Assembly (NCBI GenBank): GCA_965153355.1
Contig: OZ231127.1
Location: forward strand, 41,850,001 to 41,914,000
DNA: 64,000 nucleotides
Direction: 5' to 3'
Source: Flaccisagitta enflata
Lineage: Eukaryota > Chaetognatha > Sagittoidea > Aphragmophora
Position numbers and translations under genes: made by a program. Positions 24,231 through 38,877 of this stretch are shown here, one piece after another. Below the pieces are notes generated by a model. That model had not been told where the DNA came from. It was given only the letters and a program-made list of their open reading frames with translations, and did no database searches. Within the stretch, counting starts at the first letter, position 1. Each line of letters begins with the position of its first letter.

Positions 24231-24619
24231 CACATACAGGCAAGTAGGCAAGTAAGCAGTGACAGACAAAGAGAGAGAAGGACAGATTGCGCATAGACAG
24301 ATTGGCAAACACTGATAAACACAGACATCGGCAAACAGAGACAGGCTGACGAAAAAAAAACAGGCAAAGCTGTGACAGATCTCATATGACGGCTCCCCTC
24401 CGAAGGCAACATTTTTGTTTCAAAGAAGATCAAAATAGAAAAAATGTATAAATGAAAATGCAAAAATAAGTGAATGAAGATGATTAAGATGGCTCAGATA
24501 TGATATTTAGAAGAAAAATTTGCATTGATTCAGCAAAAGGACCAATTTTAGCTAATGTTAACAAAAAAATTACTTTGAAAGTTTGTACTTATTTAATTTT
24601 TGGTCACTGACAGGGGGCT

Positions 24620-24760
24620 GGTTGAAATTCTAAATTTGCATAGGAAATGAAAAAATGAAAAAACAAAGAACATAGTTCTCTTCCCAAATTGATTACAGAG
24701 AGAACTATGTTTTTCAAAATGCAAAATTTCCCTGTATTTGGCTTTCTTAGAATTTCAACC
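24620..24760. repeat. Small inverted repeat (fold-back)
   Basis: GGTTGAAATTCTAA at 24620-24633 is inverted at 24747-24760. Inside it, GAACATAGTTCTCT (24667-24680) is inverted near 24699-24712. The whole can fold as a ~140-base hairpin with internal bulges. Confidence 0.75.
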
Positions 24761-25113
24761 ACAGAAAGTGAAAAAAAGTGTAAGCAGAAAATCACTAAAA
24801 ATCATCATTTTCTTGCTTGTTTTCATGTGAATCGCATGGTTCAAATTGCATTTTAAGTCAGAATATGATAAAAATGTATGCACTAAGTATCCTTTGAGAC
24901 AATTTGTCCACTAAAAGCATTCCAGCTTCATTATTGTCCTCATAATGATGCAAAAAGTATTGTGAAACACTTCATTTTCCTTCATAGATTTACCGTCATA
25001 TGTAGTTAGTCTAAATCTGGACAGAGACACAAATTGCGCACGGACTGAAAGCAAAATGTCGTATTACGTACTTACGTACGTATTACGTACGCCGTATTAC
25101 GTACGCCGTATTA

Positions 25114-26086
25114 ACTATGGCAAAAAAAAAAAGCGAACAGTTACTTCTTTTGCTTATAAATCCTTTGAAAATTCACCCAGTGTGCTGAAATTTTTACTGG
25201 AGTTACTTTTTGGTATTATTAAGCATCACTGAAAAAATCGATGTCCTGCTCTAAATAGTTTAGGAATTACAGATTTTTAAAAAGTGCTTGTCCGATGATC
25301 AGAAATTCAACTTACACACATTAGAATTTTCAAAGAATGAATAAACAAATTTTAAAAAACCGCACTAAATCGAGTCCGATTTTGATGAAATTTGAAGTGG
25401 AATTAGACCACATCGTTAACAGGCTGTGGTAAAAATTTCATAACGAAATTCTGATTATTTTAGCAGAAACAGCAGATTTTCCAAAACTTTTTTTATGGGT
25501 TTAAGAATGAAGTTAAGGAAGATGAAACCTGAAGTATAAAGTAATGCTATGGCCATAGTTTTCTACCGATTATCATAATTTCTTAACTGGTAACTTTTGT
25601 ACATATGAGTAATCTCCAGTAAAATTTTTGTGAAGATGGAAGCATTTTTAGTCTCCAAAATTGCAAAAATATTCTTACAGGTAGCTGAATATTTCTTATC
25701 CTGAGCAAGATTACAATCAACCAATATCTACCCCACTAGACTTCATCTGAGTAGAAGCGAATTTTGCCTAGTATTAGTAAAAAGCACCATCAAAATACAG
25801 TTCAAAAATCATAACAAAACTCCCAAAACTTTTTGCACAATGCTAATTTTACTAAAGATGGAATTATTTTGATTTAGGATAAATGTCATCTCTGGCAGTC
25901 AAAAAAAGAGGTGACTTCAGTAAAAACGTGATAACGGCTAAAGTATTCAACGGATTTTGATGAAATTTTAACCAGACATAGTCCAAATCATGGTTATCAT
26001 TCCCTGTAAATTTTGTGCAAATAGGTCAACATCTTCTTATGTTTTTGCTCTCTCAAAATTCGTTCGCTTTTTTATTTTGCCATAGT
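25114..26086. mobile_element. MITE with ACTATGGCAAAA inverted ends, TA-flanked
   Basis: ACTATGGCAAAA...AAGCGAAC at the left end is inverted at the right end, with TA outside both ends. It interrupts a tandem GTATTACGTACGCC/ACGTA repeat that resumes on both sides (25063-25113 and 26087-26140), so the insertion site is clear. Its 973 bp have no long ORF. Confidence 0.88.
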
Positions 26087-26167
26087 TACGTACGTAAATG
26101 TCGTATTACGTAAATGTTGTAAACGTCGTATACGTGACGGTAGTATGGGTGGCGTTTGATTATTTTT

Positions 26168-27752
26168 AGTCACAGGCGCTGACTCTACAACCCGCTCAAC
26201 GCTGGTCGGTCTGAAGGTCGGTCCGTCGGTCGGTCCGTCGGTCGGTCGGTAACACTTTGCTTTTTTTGCGTCTTTTGGGTCGTCTGGAGTTATTTTGAGT
26301 CATTTTTGTGTTGTTTTTTGAAATTATTGGTTGCTTTTAGTCATTTTTAGTCATTTTTGGTCATTTTTGGTCATTTTGGTCATTTTGGTCATTTTGGTCA
26401 TTTTGGTCATTTTTGGTCATTTTTGGTCATTTTTGATCGTTTTACATCATTTTTGGTCATTTCTAGTCATTTTGGTCATTTTGGTCATTTTGGTCATTTT
26501 GGTAATTTTTGATCATTTTTGTCATTTTTGGTTATTTTTCTCATGTTTGGTCATTTTTGGTCATTTTTGGTCATTTTGATCATTTTGGTCATTTTGATCA
26601 TTTTGGTCATTTTGATCATTTTGGTCATTTTGGTCATTTTGGTAATTTTTGATCATTTTTGGTCATCTTTGGTCATCTTTGGTCATCTTTGGTCATTATG
26701 GTCATAATGGTCATTTTGGTCATTTTAGTCATTTTGGTCATTTTTGTTCATTTTGTTCATTTTGTTGATTTTTGTTGATTTTTGTTGATTTTTGTTCATT
26801 TTTGGTCATTTTTGGTCATTTTTGGTCATTTTTGATCAATTTTGGTCATTTTTGATCATTTTTGGTATTTTTGGTCATTTTGGTCATTTTGGTCATTTTT
26901 GGTCATTTTTGGTCATTTTTGATCATGTCAGTCTGCTGGGTAAAGTCTGCTGGTTTAGGTCTGCTGGTTTAAGTCTGCTGGTTTACGCCTGTTGGTTAAA
27001 GTCTGCTGGTTAAAGTCTGCTGGTTTAAATCTGCTGGTTTAAGTCTGCTGGTTTAAGCCTGTTGGTTAAAGTCTGCTGGTTAAAGTCTGCTGGTTTAAAT
27101 CTGCTGGTTTAAGTCTGCTGGTTCAAGACTGCTGGTTTAAGCCTGCTGTTTAAAGTCTGCTGGTTAAAGTCTGCTGGTTAAAGTCAGCTGGTTAAAGTCT
27201 GCTGGTTAAAGTCTGTTGGTTTAAGTCTGCTGGTTTAAGTCTGTTGGTTTAAGTCTGTTGGTTTAAGTCTGTTGGTTTAAGTCTGTTGGTTTAAGTCTGC
27301 TGGATTAGGTCTGCTGGTTTAAGTCTGCTGGTTAAAGTCTGCTGGTTAAAGTCTGCTGGTTTACGTCTGGTTTAAGTCTGGTTTAAGTCCAGTTTAAGAC
27401 TGGTTTAAGACTGGTTCATGTCTGATTTATGTCTGGTTTAGGTCTGGGTTAGAGGTCTGGTTTATGTCTGGTTTTTGTCTGGTTTATGTTTGATTTAGGT
27501 CTGATTTAAGTCTGGTTTTGGTCTGGTCTTGGTCTGGTTTATGCCTGGTTTGAGTCTGGTTTGAGTCTGGTTTGAGTCTGGTTTGAGTCTGGTTTGAGTC
27601 TGGTTTGAGTCTGCTTTGAGTCTGGTTTGAGTCTGGTTTGGGTCTGTTTTGGGTTGCGTTTAAGTCTGATTTTTGATAAAAAGATACAATAAGGAGTCAG
27701 GTCAGTTCAGTTATTTTTGTCCTGCACGCGACTTATAGGTGTTGGCCTTGTT
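26168..27752 (-). mobile_element. Large family A element (AACACCTATA subfamily)
   Basis: In element orientation it starts AACAAGGCCAACACCTATAA, then AGTCGCGTGCAGGAC. Blocks of CCAGAC-type, 14-bp and 10-bp minisatellite and a GACC tract follow. It ends in a weak hairpin (AGTCA...TGACT) next to AAAAA. It is homologous to 46944-48687 in the opposite orientation, with the same three repeat blocks in the same order. Confidence 0.9.
26335..27660. repeat. Three minisatellite blocks in the core of the large family A copy
   Basis: TTTTGGTCAT (about 10 bp) at 26335-26930, TGGTTTAAGTCTGC (14 bp) at 26935-27365 and TCTGGTTTGAG (11 bp) at 27365-27660. The 14-bp unit is the reverse complement of the unit in 46944-48687. 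Confidence 0.92.
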
Positions 27753-27769
27753 TGATGACGATGGGATTA

Positions 27770-27978
27770 ACAGTGGCGACAGAAAATTTGATATCAATTC
27801 ATTATTAATTCAAGTGTCAAGGTCAAACGAATAATGATTTGAAAGAATCCTAAGTATACTTCAGAAACCGACTTTGAACAATGAACATACTGTGGTTTAA
27901 CATTGAATAAGTATTTAGATAAACACAAAACTAAAATGTAGTAAAACAAGTTGGTACAAAACTTTCTGTCACTACTGT
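27770..27978. mobile_element. Short MITE, same family as 16421-17036
   Basis: ACAGTGGCGACAGAAAATTT at the left and a near inverted copy at the right, each flanked by TA. At 209 bp it is an internally deleted relative of the 616-bp copy. It lies 17 bases from the end of a family A element. Confidence 0.88.
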
Positions 27979-27979
27979 T

Positions 27980-28660
27980 AGACTGACAAAGTGACAGCCA
28001 TACACAGACTGTCATGGACATGGTTTCATAGTCTCATGGAGATTTCAGGAGCTTCGAGAGAAAGCATGTACAAAGTCGTATTATAAGCAGCTTTTGAGCC
28101 TCAAACCATCTTAATGATGTCATAAAGCTAGACAAACATCATCAAGCTTCGCGGGTGACGGATCCATTATTCAACCAGGGACTTCGGGAGAAAATGAGTA
28201 AGAGAGACTACCAGCGCGTTATTCTCTCACCCGCCCCGCCCCCGCCCCGCTGTTCGATCCCGCCTGATCCAATCGAAGCAAACAATCAAAAGACAACACT
28301 AAACAATCAATCAACAACACTAAACAATCAATCAAAAACACGCTACATCTGCTCACAAAGTCGAAAAAAATCGAACGATGTCCAACACCCCCCTTCTAAG
28401 AATACCGAATCCTTCTTTCTAATCGTGACTTTATAATAATGCTCGCTAGCTATGCTAGCTAACTAGCTATGTCTATTGGTCGGTATATCGATTTTTTAGA
28501 CGCTTATGAGCGGCTTTTGCAACATGATAAAACTGTTCTTAAGCTGTAAATCCAGTCGAGCATCACTTACCGCCACCGAAAATTGCAAGTTGCTATTTTT
28601 TTACTGATGTTTGTTTATATTCATTTAGGAGATGTGGTTCAAGTTTTTTCTCTGTTTCTT
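27980..28660. other. Unique stretch, no gene seen
   Basis: No exon was recognised. A short tandem CAATCAA block lies at 28285-28340. A degenerate TTGGTCGGTATATCGATTTT at about 28476 matches the family A remnant at 29061. Confidence 0.35.

Positions 28661-28661
<1 letters not shown>

Positions 28662-28732
<71 letters not shown>
28662..28732. repeat. (TGTC)n-(CT)n microsatellite
   Basis: GTCT units (28662-28680) followed by about 50 bp of CT. Confidence 0.93.
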
Positions 28733-28734
<2 letters not shown>

Positions 28735-28921
28735 TCGGGAGGCAAAGAAAGAAAGAAAGGAACGGGGAAGCGCCGGTGAGGTCTTGGTCGTTGCCGAGAC
28801 TGTGATGAACCATTGCTCCAGGAAAGTGAGGATCGGGGAGGGTAAGGTCAAAGGGGTCCCAAGGGGGTCAGGTTTATAGGTTGAGTCGGGGTCAAGGAAG
28901 AGGTAGAACAGATGAAAGGAA

Positions 28922-28926
<5 letters not shown>

Positions 28927-28983
<57 letters not shown>
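28927..28983. repeat. (GA)n microsatellite
   Basis: About 57 bp of GA. Confidence 0.93.
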
Positions 28984-28989
<6 letters not shown>

Positions 28990-29060
28990 GGGTGCGGGCG
29001 TGAATAAAAGTGCCGGTGAGTCTTGAATGATGCGTTGGGGCGAGTATTGCTATTGGTTTT

Positions 29061-29200
29061 AGTCGCAGGTAAATCCTTTGGTCGGTATTTCGATTTTTCA
29101 ACATTAAGGAGCGTTTTTTTGAGTTTCTGACCCTGCTAAATGCCAGATAACCCTATTCATATACTGCCCCTGCCTACCCGCATGCGACGTGTGTCCGCCT
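29061..29200 (-). mobile_element. Degenerate family A element
   Basis: AGTCGCAGG and TTTGGTCGGTATTTCG resemble a minus-strand right end. GCCCCTGCCTACCCGCATGC with GCGAC at about 29166-29189 matches a minus-strand left end. The hairpin and AACAAGG terminus are eroded. Confidence 0.55.
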
Positions 29201-29430
29201 TCGGATAATTATGTAGGAGAGTTTGAGCGAGATAGACGACCCATGCTCAGATGGTGACACCGATAGAGTGACGGTGCTGTGCCAGTGAAAAAGCATAAGT
29301 GAGATGAACAGTTTAAATTGCGACTTGGGTGGGAGTGATACAGAAGGGCGGAGTGATTGCTGATTGGTTAACGCAAGAGCGACAATGACAGTGAGAGCGA
29401 TGATGATGGTGATGGTGATGATGATGCACA

Positions 29431-29655
29431 TAGCGAGATTTGCATGTACCGGAGGAATTTGACCCAACGACTACCAAGTCACTCCAAATACCACCTTAAT
29501 CACCACCTCGGACACCCCAACAACGGCCCAACCTCCCCCCCCCCCAAATAACCATCACCTAGCGAGATTTGCATACACCAGAAGAAAATTTGACCCAACG
29601 ACCACCAAATCACCCCAAATACCACCTTAATCACCACCTCGGACACCCAAACAAT
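29431..29655 (+). repeat. Tandem duplication, ~129-bp unit, two copies
   Basis: TAGCGAGATTTGCAT starts both copies (29431 and 29560). Both contain TTTGACCCAACGA and TACCACCTTAATCACCACCT. A C run (about 29536-29545) separates them. Confidence 0.88.
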
Positions 29656-29801
29656 GCAATGACCCAACCCGCTAAATCAGCTCAGCTCCGGTAATGGTGA
29701 TGGTACTGAAAATGGGAGCGTTCGCACAGTCGATGTATGTTATGGCGATGGATCAACTCTTCAAATGCTTGAGATTCATTTTCTTGAGGAAGCGAAGGCA
29801 A

Positions 29802-29956
<155 letters not shown>

Positions 29957-30261
29957 GTTTCAGACACACAAACACAATGAGTAACTCAACCTGACAGACA
30001 GAACGAGACGTAAATACGAGACGTAAAAGACAGATGTAGAGAGACAGAGATAGATAAAAAAAAAAGATAGATGACATGAATTATTGGTGAGAGAATGGAA
30101 AGGTACAAACGATCAAAGATGAAAATGAGAAGAAATTTTAGATGGAGGTCAACTGAAGGTCACCAAAGAGACCAAAACCGAGGCAAAAGGGGAAGAAAAG
30201 AGAAATCCCGAAGATTCTCACAAGATGAAGGAAGTTAAAACACGTCGCCCAAGGGCAATCT

Positions 30262-30738
30262 GTGGTCAGCGATAACCGTTGCCCTGCTTTGTATGATTGT
30301 GAATTGGAGTGAGAAGAAGCAAGGCAAGGGCCGCGAAGGGGACAAAGTCCTGTAGAACACAGGGGGACTTTCCTTCATCCATCCATCCGTCCGGTTTGAG
30401 ATCTGAGAGGGCATATTTGAGACCTGAGAGCAGATTTAAGGTCTGAGGGCTGAATTGATGGTGGAGAATCCAGATTTGAGGCATGAGAGGGCAGATTTGA
30501 AGCTTGAAAGGGCTGATTTGGGGCCTAGGGCTGAGAAGAAGGTTTGAAAGGCATATTTCAGCCTTGAGAGGGTGGATTTCAGGCCAGAGATGGCAGATTT
30601 CAGGGCATGGAGGGCCAATATCATGTCTGGGAGGGTCTGAAAGGTCTAATGAGGGGGGAATAAACAAACAAATGGACGGACCAACGAATGAAAGTCCCCC
30701 TGTGTTCTACAGGTCTTCGTGCCCTTTCGCCGCTGCCC
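30262..30738 (+). mobile_element. Family B palindromic element, copy 1
   Basis: Starts at GGTCAGCGATAACCGTTGCC; the usual AACAAGTCATCC leader is not clear. A GCCCTGCT/AGCAAGGC imperfect hairpin is followed by GGACAAAGTCCTGTAGAACA and CAGGGGGACTTTCCTTCATC. These recur as reverse complement at the right (GAATGAAAGTCCCCCTGTG, TTCTACAGGTCTTC). Between them are ~24-bp GAGGGCATATTTGAG-type units. Ends CGCTGCCC next to AAAAAAG. Confidence 0.88.
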
Positions 30739-30779
30739 AAAAAAGAAATCTAATGACGTAGTCAGTCGTAGTCTGTTGC

Positions 30780-30915
30780 ATGGTCGGGAAACGATGCGCC
30801 CTGACCGAGACACGGTCATCGAAGGAAGGTGGTAGGAAGGTGGGTGTTGGGGTGTGGATGGGGGTTGGATGCCCCTGCAACGAAACGAAACGAAATTGCG
30901 TCCCCGCGGTTTTTT
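30780..30915 (-). mobile_element. Partial family A element (AACAAGTGAC subfamily)
   Basis: GGTGTTGGGGTGTGGATGGG and TTGGATGCCCCTGC match the inner part of the copies at 5263-5504 and 39413-39619. The left terminus and right hairpin are missing or eroded. Confidence 0.55.
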
Positions 30916-30979
30916 GTTGTTTTTTTTTTTTTTTTTGTTTTTTTCGTTTTTTTGCTTTTTTCTTTTTCTTTTTCCTTTT

Positions 30980-31089
30980 AGGTGCGTCAACATACCTCTG
31001 TAACTGGCTGTGTCCGTCTGTCTGTCTGTTGGTAAAGCAATCGTTCGACGATCCATACGGCACAATTTATCGGCCTACTTGTCCTTGTT
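30980..31089 (-). mobile_element. Short family A element (AAGTAGGCC subfamily)
   Basis: In element orientation it starts AACAAGGACAAGTAGGCCGA, has TGGATCGTCGAACGA as in the fragment at 23171, a GACA/GACG tract, and a weak final hairpin (AGGTATG...GCACCT). Confidence 0.65.
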
Positions 31090-31304
31090 CTTTTTCTTTC
31101 CTTTTCCTCTTTTTTTTCTCTCCCTCATTTTTTTTTTCTGTCATGTTTCCTCCTTAAAGCGCAAAGCCCAAGGCTCGGCCTTTTTAGCCCATTACTTGAT
31201 CCTACTCGGCCTGCTCAGTGCAGTGATGACCACGAGCCAAAACAGGTTAAGGTACGGTGATGACAGGGACGTGAATGATGAAGAATATGTCACCCGCAAC
31301 ATTT

Positions 31305-31308
<4 letters not shown>

Positions 31309-31344
<36 letters not shown>
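31309..31344. repeat. (CT)n microsatellite
   Basis: A 36-bp CT run. Confidence 0.9.
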
Positions 31345-31348
<4 letters not shown>

Positions 31349-31591
31349 GTGTCATTACTGTGCTTTTGTCTCTGAGAACCGCGTCGCGCTTATCTCGGTC
31401 TCATCTCATCGCTTATCTGCTCCTAATGATGCTTTCTCTTTCTAATTGTTCCCTTTTTACATGACATCGGGCGGACGAGACGCGATGACGAGAGTGACGC
31501 TTTTTATGCCCCCGCGCGCGCCAGAATCGAGATGACATTGAAACAAGAATCGCGATAACGATGATGACAAGGGAGTCAAGGACTGATGTTG

Positions 31592-31724
31592 ACGATGGTG
31601 ATGGTGATGATGATGGTGATGATGATGGTGATGGTGATGGTGATGGTGATGGTGATGGTGATGGTGATGGTGATGGTGATGGTGATGATGATGATGATAA
31701 TGTTGATGATGATGGTGATGATGG

Positions 31725-31797
<73 letters not shown>

Positions 31798-31799
31798 AA
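31592..31799. repeat. (GGTGAT)n-(GAT)n microsatellite
   Basis: Hexanucleotide GGTGAT units grade into pure GAT. All frames are open (poly-Asp, poly-Met, poly-Ile) but this is simple sequence. Confidence 0.95.
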
Positions 31800-32872
<1,073 letters not shown>

Positions 32873-33136
32873 ATCTCTCCCACTTTTAAAAACACACACA
32901 AACAAGCGACAGGAGTCTCAGCCACGACAGCAGACGCCGCTATTTTGACCATTTCCAGCTGCGGCCGAGGTTAGATAGGGTCAAATACGAAAAAAAAGGC
33001 CTCAAAGAAACGGGATAGCGACTGTTTGGAGGGATTTTAGGGAGGAAAACACTCAGCATCAAAGAAATTCTACAGGATAAAGACCCGAGATGGGGAATGG
33101 GTGGGGAAAGGGATGGAAAGAGATGGTAAGGAGAAG

Positions 33137-33322
33137 AACAAGGCCACGGCCACCGCAGTCGTAGGCGGGCAGGCAGGGGCAGTATCAAGACAGCACTTTG
33201 GCTGAAATGGTGAGGCCCAAAATCTCATAAAAATGAATAAAGATTAGTGTGTGACGGACCTACCGATGGACAGACTGACCGATGCACCGACCGGCGAAAA
33301 GAGGTATAGCGTGCACGCTACT
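33137..33322 (+). mobile_element. Family A element
   Basis: Starts AACAAGGCCACGGCCACCGC and AGTCGTAGGCGGGCAGGCAG, has a GACC/GACG tract and ends in the hairpin TAGCGTGCACGCTA with CT next to AAAAG. The left motif and hairpin match only weakly. Confidence 0.8.
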
Positions 33323-33332
33323 AAAAGTAAAA

Positions 33333-33333
<1 letters not shown>

Positions 33334-33363
<30 letters not shown>

Positions 33364-33406
33364 AAGAAGAAGAAGAAGAAGAAGAAGAAGAAGAAGAAGA
33401 AGAAGA
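33334..33406. repeat. (AAG)n microsatellite
   Basis: About 24 AAG units starting right after the family A right end. Confidence 0.95.
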
Positions 33407-33473
33407 CGAAGAAAAATGGGGGGGGGGAGAAAAACAAAGGAGGGAAACAAGAAAAAAAAAAAAGATAAGGATT

Positions 33474-34127
33474 AACAAGTCATCCAAGGATCGCACATGG
33501 TCAGCGGTACCCGATGCCCTGCTTGGAGTGATTAGCTGAAGTGGAGTGAGAGCAGGGCAGCGGCCCCAAAGGGCCGATGTCCTGTAGGACACAGGGGTGA
33601 ATTTCCTTACGTCCTGAGAGGGCACATTTGGGGTAATTTTCCGTGATATTCATTGGGAATTTTGCATTTTTTTTTTCAATTTTTGTTATTCAATGGGAAC
33701 TTGAGGTCTGAGAGGCTGGATTTAAGGCCCAAGAGGCTGGAATGAGGCCCAAAAGGTTGGATTTGAGGCCCAAGAGGCTGAATATGAGGCCCAAGAGGCT
33801 GGATTTGAGGCCTGAGAGGCCGGATTTGAGGCCTGAGAGGCTGGATTTGAGGCCTGAGAGGCTGGATTTAAGGCCTGAGAGGCTGGATTTGAGGCCTGAC
33901 AGGCTGGATTTGAGGCCTGAGAGGCTGGATTTGAGACCTGAGAGGCTGGATTTGAGGCCTGAGAGGCCAGATTTGAGGCCTGAGAGGCCGGATATGAGGC
34001 CTGAGAGGCTTGAGAAGCTTCCAAGGGGGGGGGACGTACGGACGGACGGACGTACGTACGTACGGACGGACGTAAGGAAATTCACCCCTGTGTCCTACAG
34101 GACATCGGCCCTTTGGGGCCGCTGCCC
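33474..34127 (+). mobile_element. Family B palindromic element, copy 2
   Basis: Starts AACAAGTCATCCAAGGATCG, then ATGGTCAGCGGTACCCGA, with a GCCCTGCT...AGCAGGGC hairpin. CGGCCCCAAAGGGCCGATGT, CCTGTAGGACACAGGGG and TGAATTTCCTTACGTCC follow. The right side holds a GACG tract and the reverse complement of that block (GGACGTAAGGAAATTCACCC). The core holds ATTCAATGGGAA units and about 13 copies of a 21-bp GAGGCCTGAGAGGCTGGATTT-like unit. Ends CTGCCC next to AAAAAG. Confidence 0.92.
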
Positions 34128-34411
34128 AAAAAGGGAAGAAAATCAAGAAAAAGCCTTCGTGAGGGAGATTGTTTTTGGCGTTGATATGCAACAGAAGAGA
34201 AATTGATTTGCATGTAAAAATATGCGGCGGTAAAATGGACGCCAAAAGCCGGACGCGATATCGTCGAGTTGACGGGGGCGTGCGGTAAAGACATAAGATG
34301 TGACACACGACAGACGTTGTTGCTACAGCGTGACAGAACGGTAGGTAGTGTTGTGCGGTAAGCGGAAGACACTATGATGTCATGGTGACATAATGGTGTA
34401 AGAACGATTCA

Positions 34412-34655
34412 CGCTACCCCATATCCCACCATCACGAAAAATAAGTACCCGTCACTGCCTTATCACCCCCTTATCACCAATAATTCACCTACACACTACC
34501 CCAAATCCCACCATCACGAAAAATAAGTACCCGTCACTGCTCTATCACCTCCTTATGACCACTAAATCACCTACACACTACCCCAAATCCCACCATCACG
34601 AAAAATAAGTACTCGTCACCCCCCTATCACCCCCTAATCACCATTCACCACCAAT
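34412..34655 (+). repeat. 82-bp tandem repeat, three copies
   Basis: CACTACCCCAAATCCCACCA starts at 34494 and 34576, with a near copy from 34412. Each unit contains CACGAAAAATAAGTACCCGT. A partial TCACCATTCACC end follows. Confidence 0.92.
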
Positions 34656-34659
34656 TCAC

Positions 34660-35566
<907 letters not shown>

Positions 35567-35751
35567 TATAGTCATAGAGTTAGACAATCGGAGGTGTTTG
35601 GCTCCATTTGTATAAAGCAGCAGTCTCTTCCGCTTTCGCCTTTCGCGTCTATTTTGGTGCCTTTGATTGCCAATGAATATGGAAGCGAAACCCTCACAGC
35701 GCCCTCAAGCTCACTCTCCAAACGACCAAACAGTCCAGTACCCTACTCACA

Positions 35752-36560
<809 letters not shown>

Positions 36561-36576
36561 CCGAAGACAGATGCAA

Positions 36577-36694
36577 AGGGAGAAAGAAAGACAAAAAGAA
36601 AGAATGAAAGACAAAAAGAAAGAATAAAAGTATGAAAGACAGAAACACTTAGAAAGAAAAAAAGCAAGAAAGAAAGAAAGAAAGAAAGAAAGAC

Positions 36695-36781
<87 letters not shown>

Positions 36782-36860
36782 GAGAAAGAGAGCAAGCAAG
36801 CAAGAAAGAAAGAAAAAACGAAAGAAACAAACAAAGAAACAAACAGAAAGAGAAAGAGAG
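36577..36860. repeat. (AAAG)n microsatellite
   Basis: AAAG tetranucleotides, purest at 36665-36780, with diverged edges containing AGCAAGCAAG and ACAAAG. Confidence 0.93.
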
Positions 36861-37036
36861 AAAGAAAAAATGTGAACGCCGAATAAAAACAATGATAGTT
36901 GCAACCCTCAATGGCGAGTAAATGAAAAGATCTGCACTGAATTTAAGTTGCGGTCCGTCGGTGGGTTTAGATGATAGATTTTCGTATTTTTCATGCATTT
37001 TTCCGGCACGACTCTGCTAAGTTCCATGCCATACTT

Positions 37037-37536
37037 GGATGCTTCACATAGCAAAAGTTGGTTATTTCTTTTCACCCTCTTTACCTAATATGGAGTAGTC
37101 AATTTTAGGACTTTTGCCATTTTTTTTTTCATCAAAAATTGTTCATCTTTCGTTTTTTTAAAAATTACTTTTGAGAACCTAATTTGTATATTGCAGTGGG
37201 ATAAAACAATATGCTGATATTCTTTGAATTAGCTTTTGTAAAGGTTTGCTCTTCAAAGAATTGTTAATCTGCTTTTTAACAAGCTTTTTTTCTAGCTTAT
37301 GCTCTAATATTTTAGTTTTTTATAAAGATTATGATTTTCTTAAACAAATAATTGCTCCTTTTGTAATGAGGATTTTGCTGAATTCTGGGAAATCTGGGGA
37401 AACTTTAGGGTCAAAACAAAAATGGAAGATGATGGAAATTTGAAAAAAGGAAAATGGTCATGTTAATGATTTTTTCTCTTCCACATTACCCAAGTAGGGT
37501 AAAGGGATACTCCCAACTTTTGCAATGTGAAGCACC
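37037..37536. mobile_element. TIR element with GGRTGCTTCACAT ends
   Basis: GGATGCTTCACATAGCAAAA at the left is inverted at the right (GCAATGTGAAGCACC). AAAGTTGG and a CTTTACC block also match between arms. It is 500 bp with only short frames inside. The target duplication is not clear. Confidence 0.75.
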
Positions 37537-38139
37537 CTAAAGCCATACGCCCCATTTGTTTTTTACTCAAAATCGTATAAGGCCATTTTCACAATAAACA
37601 AGCCAAGCTGAAATCCATGACTTTGTGGGCGATGAAGCATAGTTTTGTCCCACCAATCATGTCATCGATGATGAAAGCTATTCCTATACATAACATTAGA
37701 CCAAATGCCCTACATACATCATTCATACTCAAGATTTTGATAGGTTAGTGGGCTCTAATTAGTGCCAAAACAGCCCATTTTTTATGTCACTCTTGTGTCA
37801 CACTTCATATCGTCAGTGTAAAAGACATGAAAAAATCGTCATACCCCCCCTTGCTTCGGTCATTTTTTTACATTTGCAATCCCTAAAGAAGCACCGAAAA
37901 TTTGGTGATGATCGGCCATCGTTTACTATGGTAAAATTTCACGCATAGTAAATTAGTCCATAAAGACAATTTGCTTGTTTTCACACATAGCAGTATGCTA
38001 TACCAAATTCATCATACTATAAGGGCCGAATAAGAAAAAAATGGTTTACCCCCATTTAGTACTGACATAAACCAGGTTTCATGCCAAATTTCAGACCTTC
38101 ATGTCAATTCTAGCCAGAGATATAAAAAAAAATAAACTA
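37537..38139. other. Unique region between two TIR elements, no gene seen
   Basis: AT-rich sequence without recognisable coding or RNA features. Confidence 0.4.
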
Positions 38140-38361
38140 GTAACGGAATTTGTTAACACCCTGTTACGGTCGCGTTACGTTGTGTATCATAGTAGCTATC
38201 ATAGTTTTCTTCTTCTTCCGGTGGAATTTTTTTAACATGATGTGAAAGAGCATCAAATTTTATGTCAGAACCCAAAATTTCAAGACTTTTGCTTCAGCCG
38301 TTTCAGAGAAATGTAAATTTTTCTTCGCGGTGTTAGTAATGGTGTTAACAAATTCCGTCAC
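38140..38361. mobile_element. MITE with GTAACGGAATTTGTTAACACC ends
   Basis: The 21-base left end is inverted at 38341-38361 with one mismatch. At 222 bp it has no coding potential. Confidence 0.85.
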
Positions 38362-38440
38362 TTTCTATTCAGATCCTCTGAAAATGAAAAAAAAAACGCA
38401 CGAGCCGATGCGATTTGAGTGATCCAATTTCAAAAGTTGA

Positions 38441-38592
38441 AGGAAGAAGAAGAAGGAAAAGGAGAAGAAGAAGAAGAAGATAAAGAAGAAGAAGAAGAGA
38501 GAAGAAGAGAGAAGAAGAAGAAGAAGAAGAAGAAGAAGAAGAAGAAGAAGAAGAAGAAGAAGAAGAAGAAGAAGAAGAAGAAGAAGAAGAAG
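38441..38592. repeat. (AAG)n microsatellite
   Basis: AAG units with GGA and AAGAGA interruptions at the left and pure AAG from about 38508. Confidence 0.95.
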
Positions 38593-38639
38593 ACAAATAC
38601 GCGAATATTAACAAAGACAACGATGATATTGATGACAAA

Positions 38640-38718
38640 ATAAGTCGAAGACAACGACGACAATGACGACGACGATGACGACGACGACAACATCAACAAC
38701 GACGACAACGACGACGAC

Positions 38719-38801
<83 letters not shown>
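38640..38801. repeat. (GAC)n-(GAT)n microsatellite
   Basis: GACGACAAC units pass into about 27 pure GAT units (38719-38801). Confidence 0.93.
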
Positions 38802-38802
<1 letters not shown>

Positions 38803-38877
38803 AAAGACAAGAAAAAGATGATGATGCGAATGACAAAGAACAAGTACCTCCCCCCCCCCAAAAAAAAAATAAAATAA

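Noticed and set aside
33690-34206. Regular LRPERLD and SQASNPA repeat proteins
   Set aside because: They are translations of the 21-bp minisatellite of family B copy 2; other frames also give tidy repeats.
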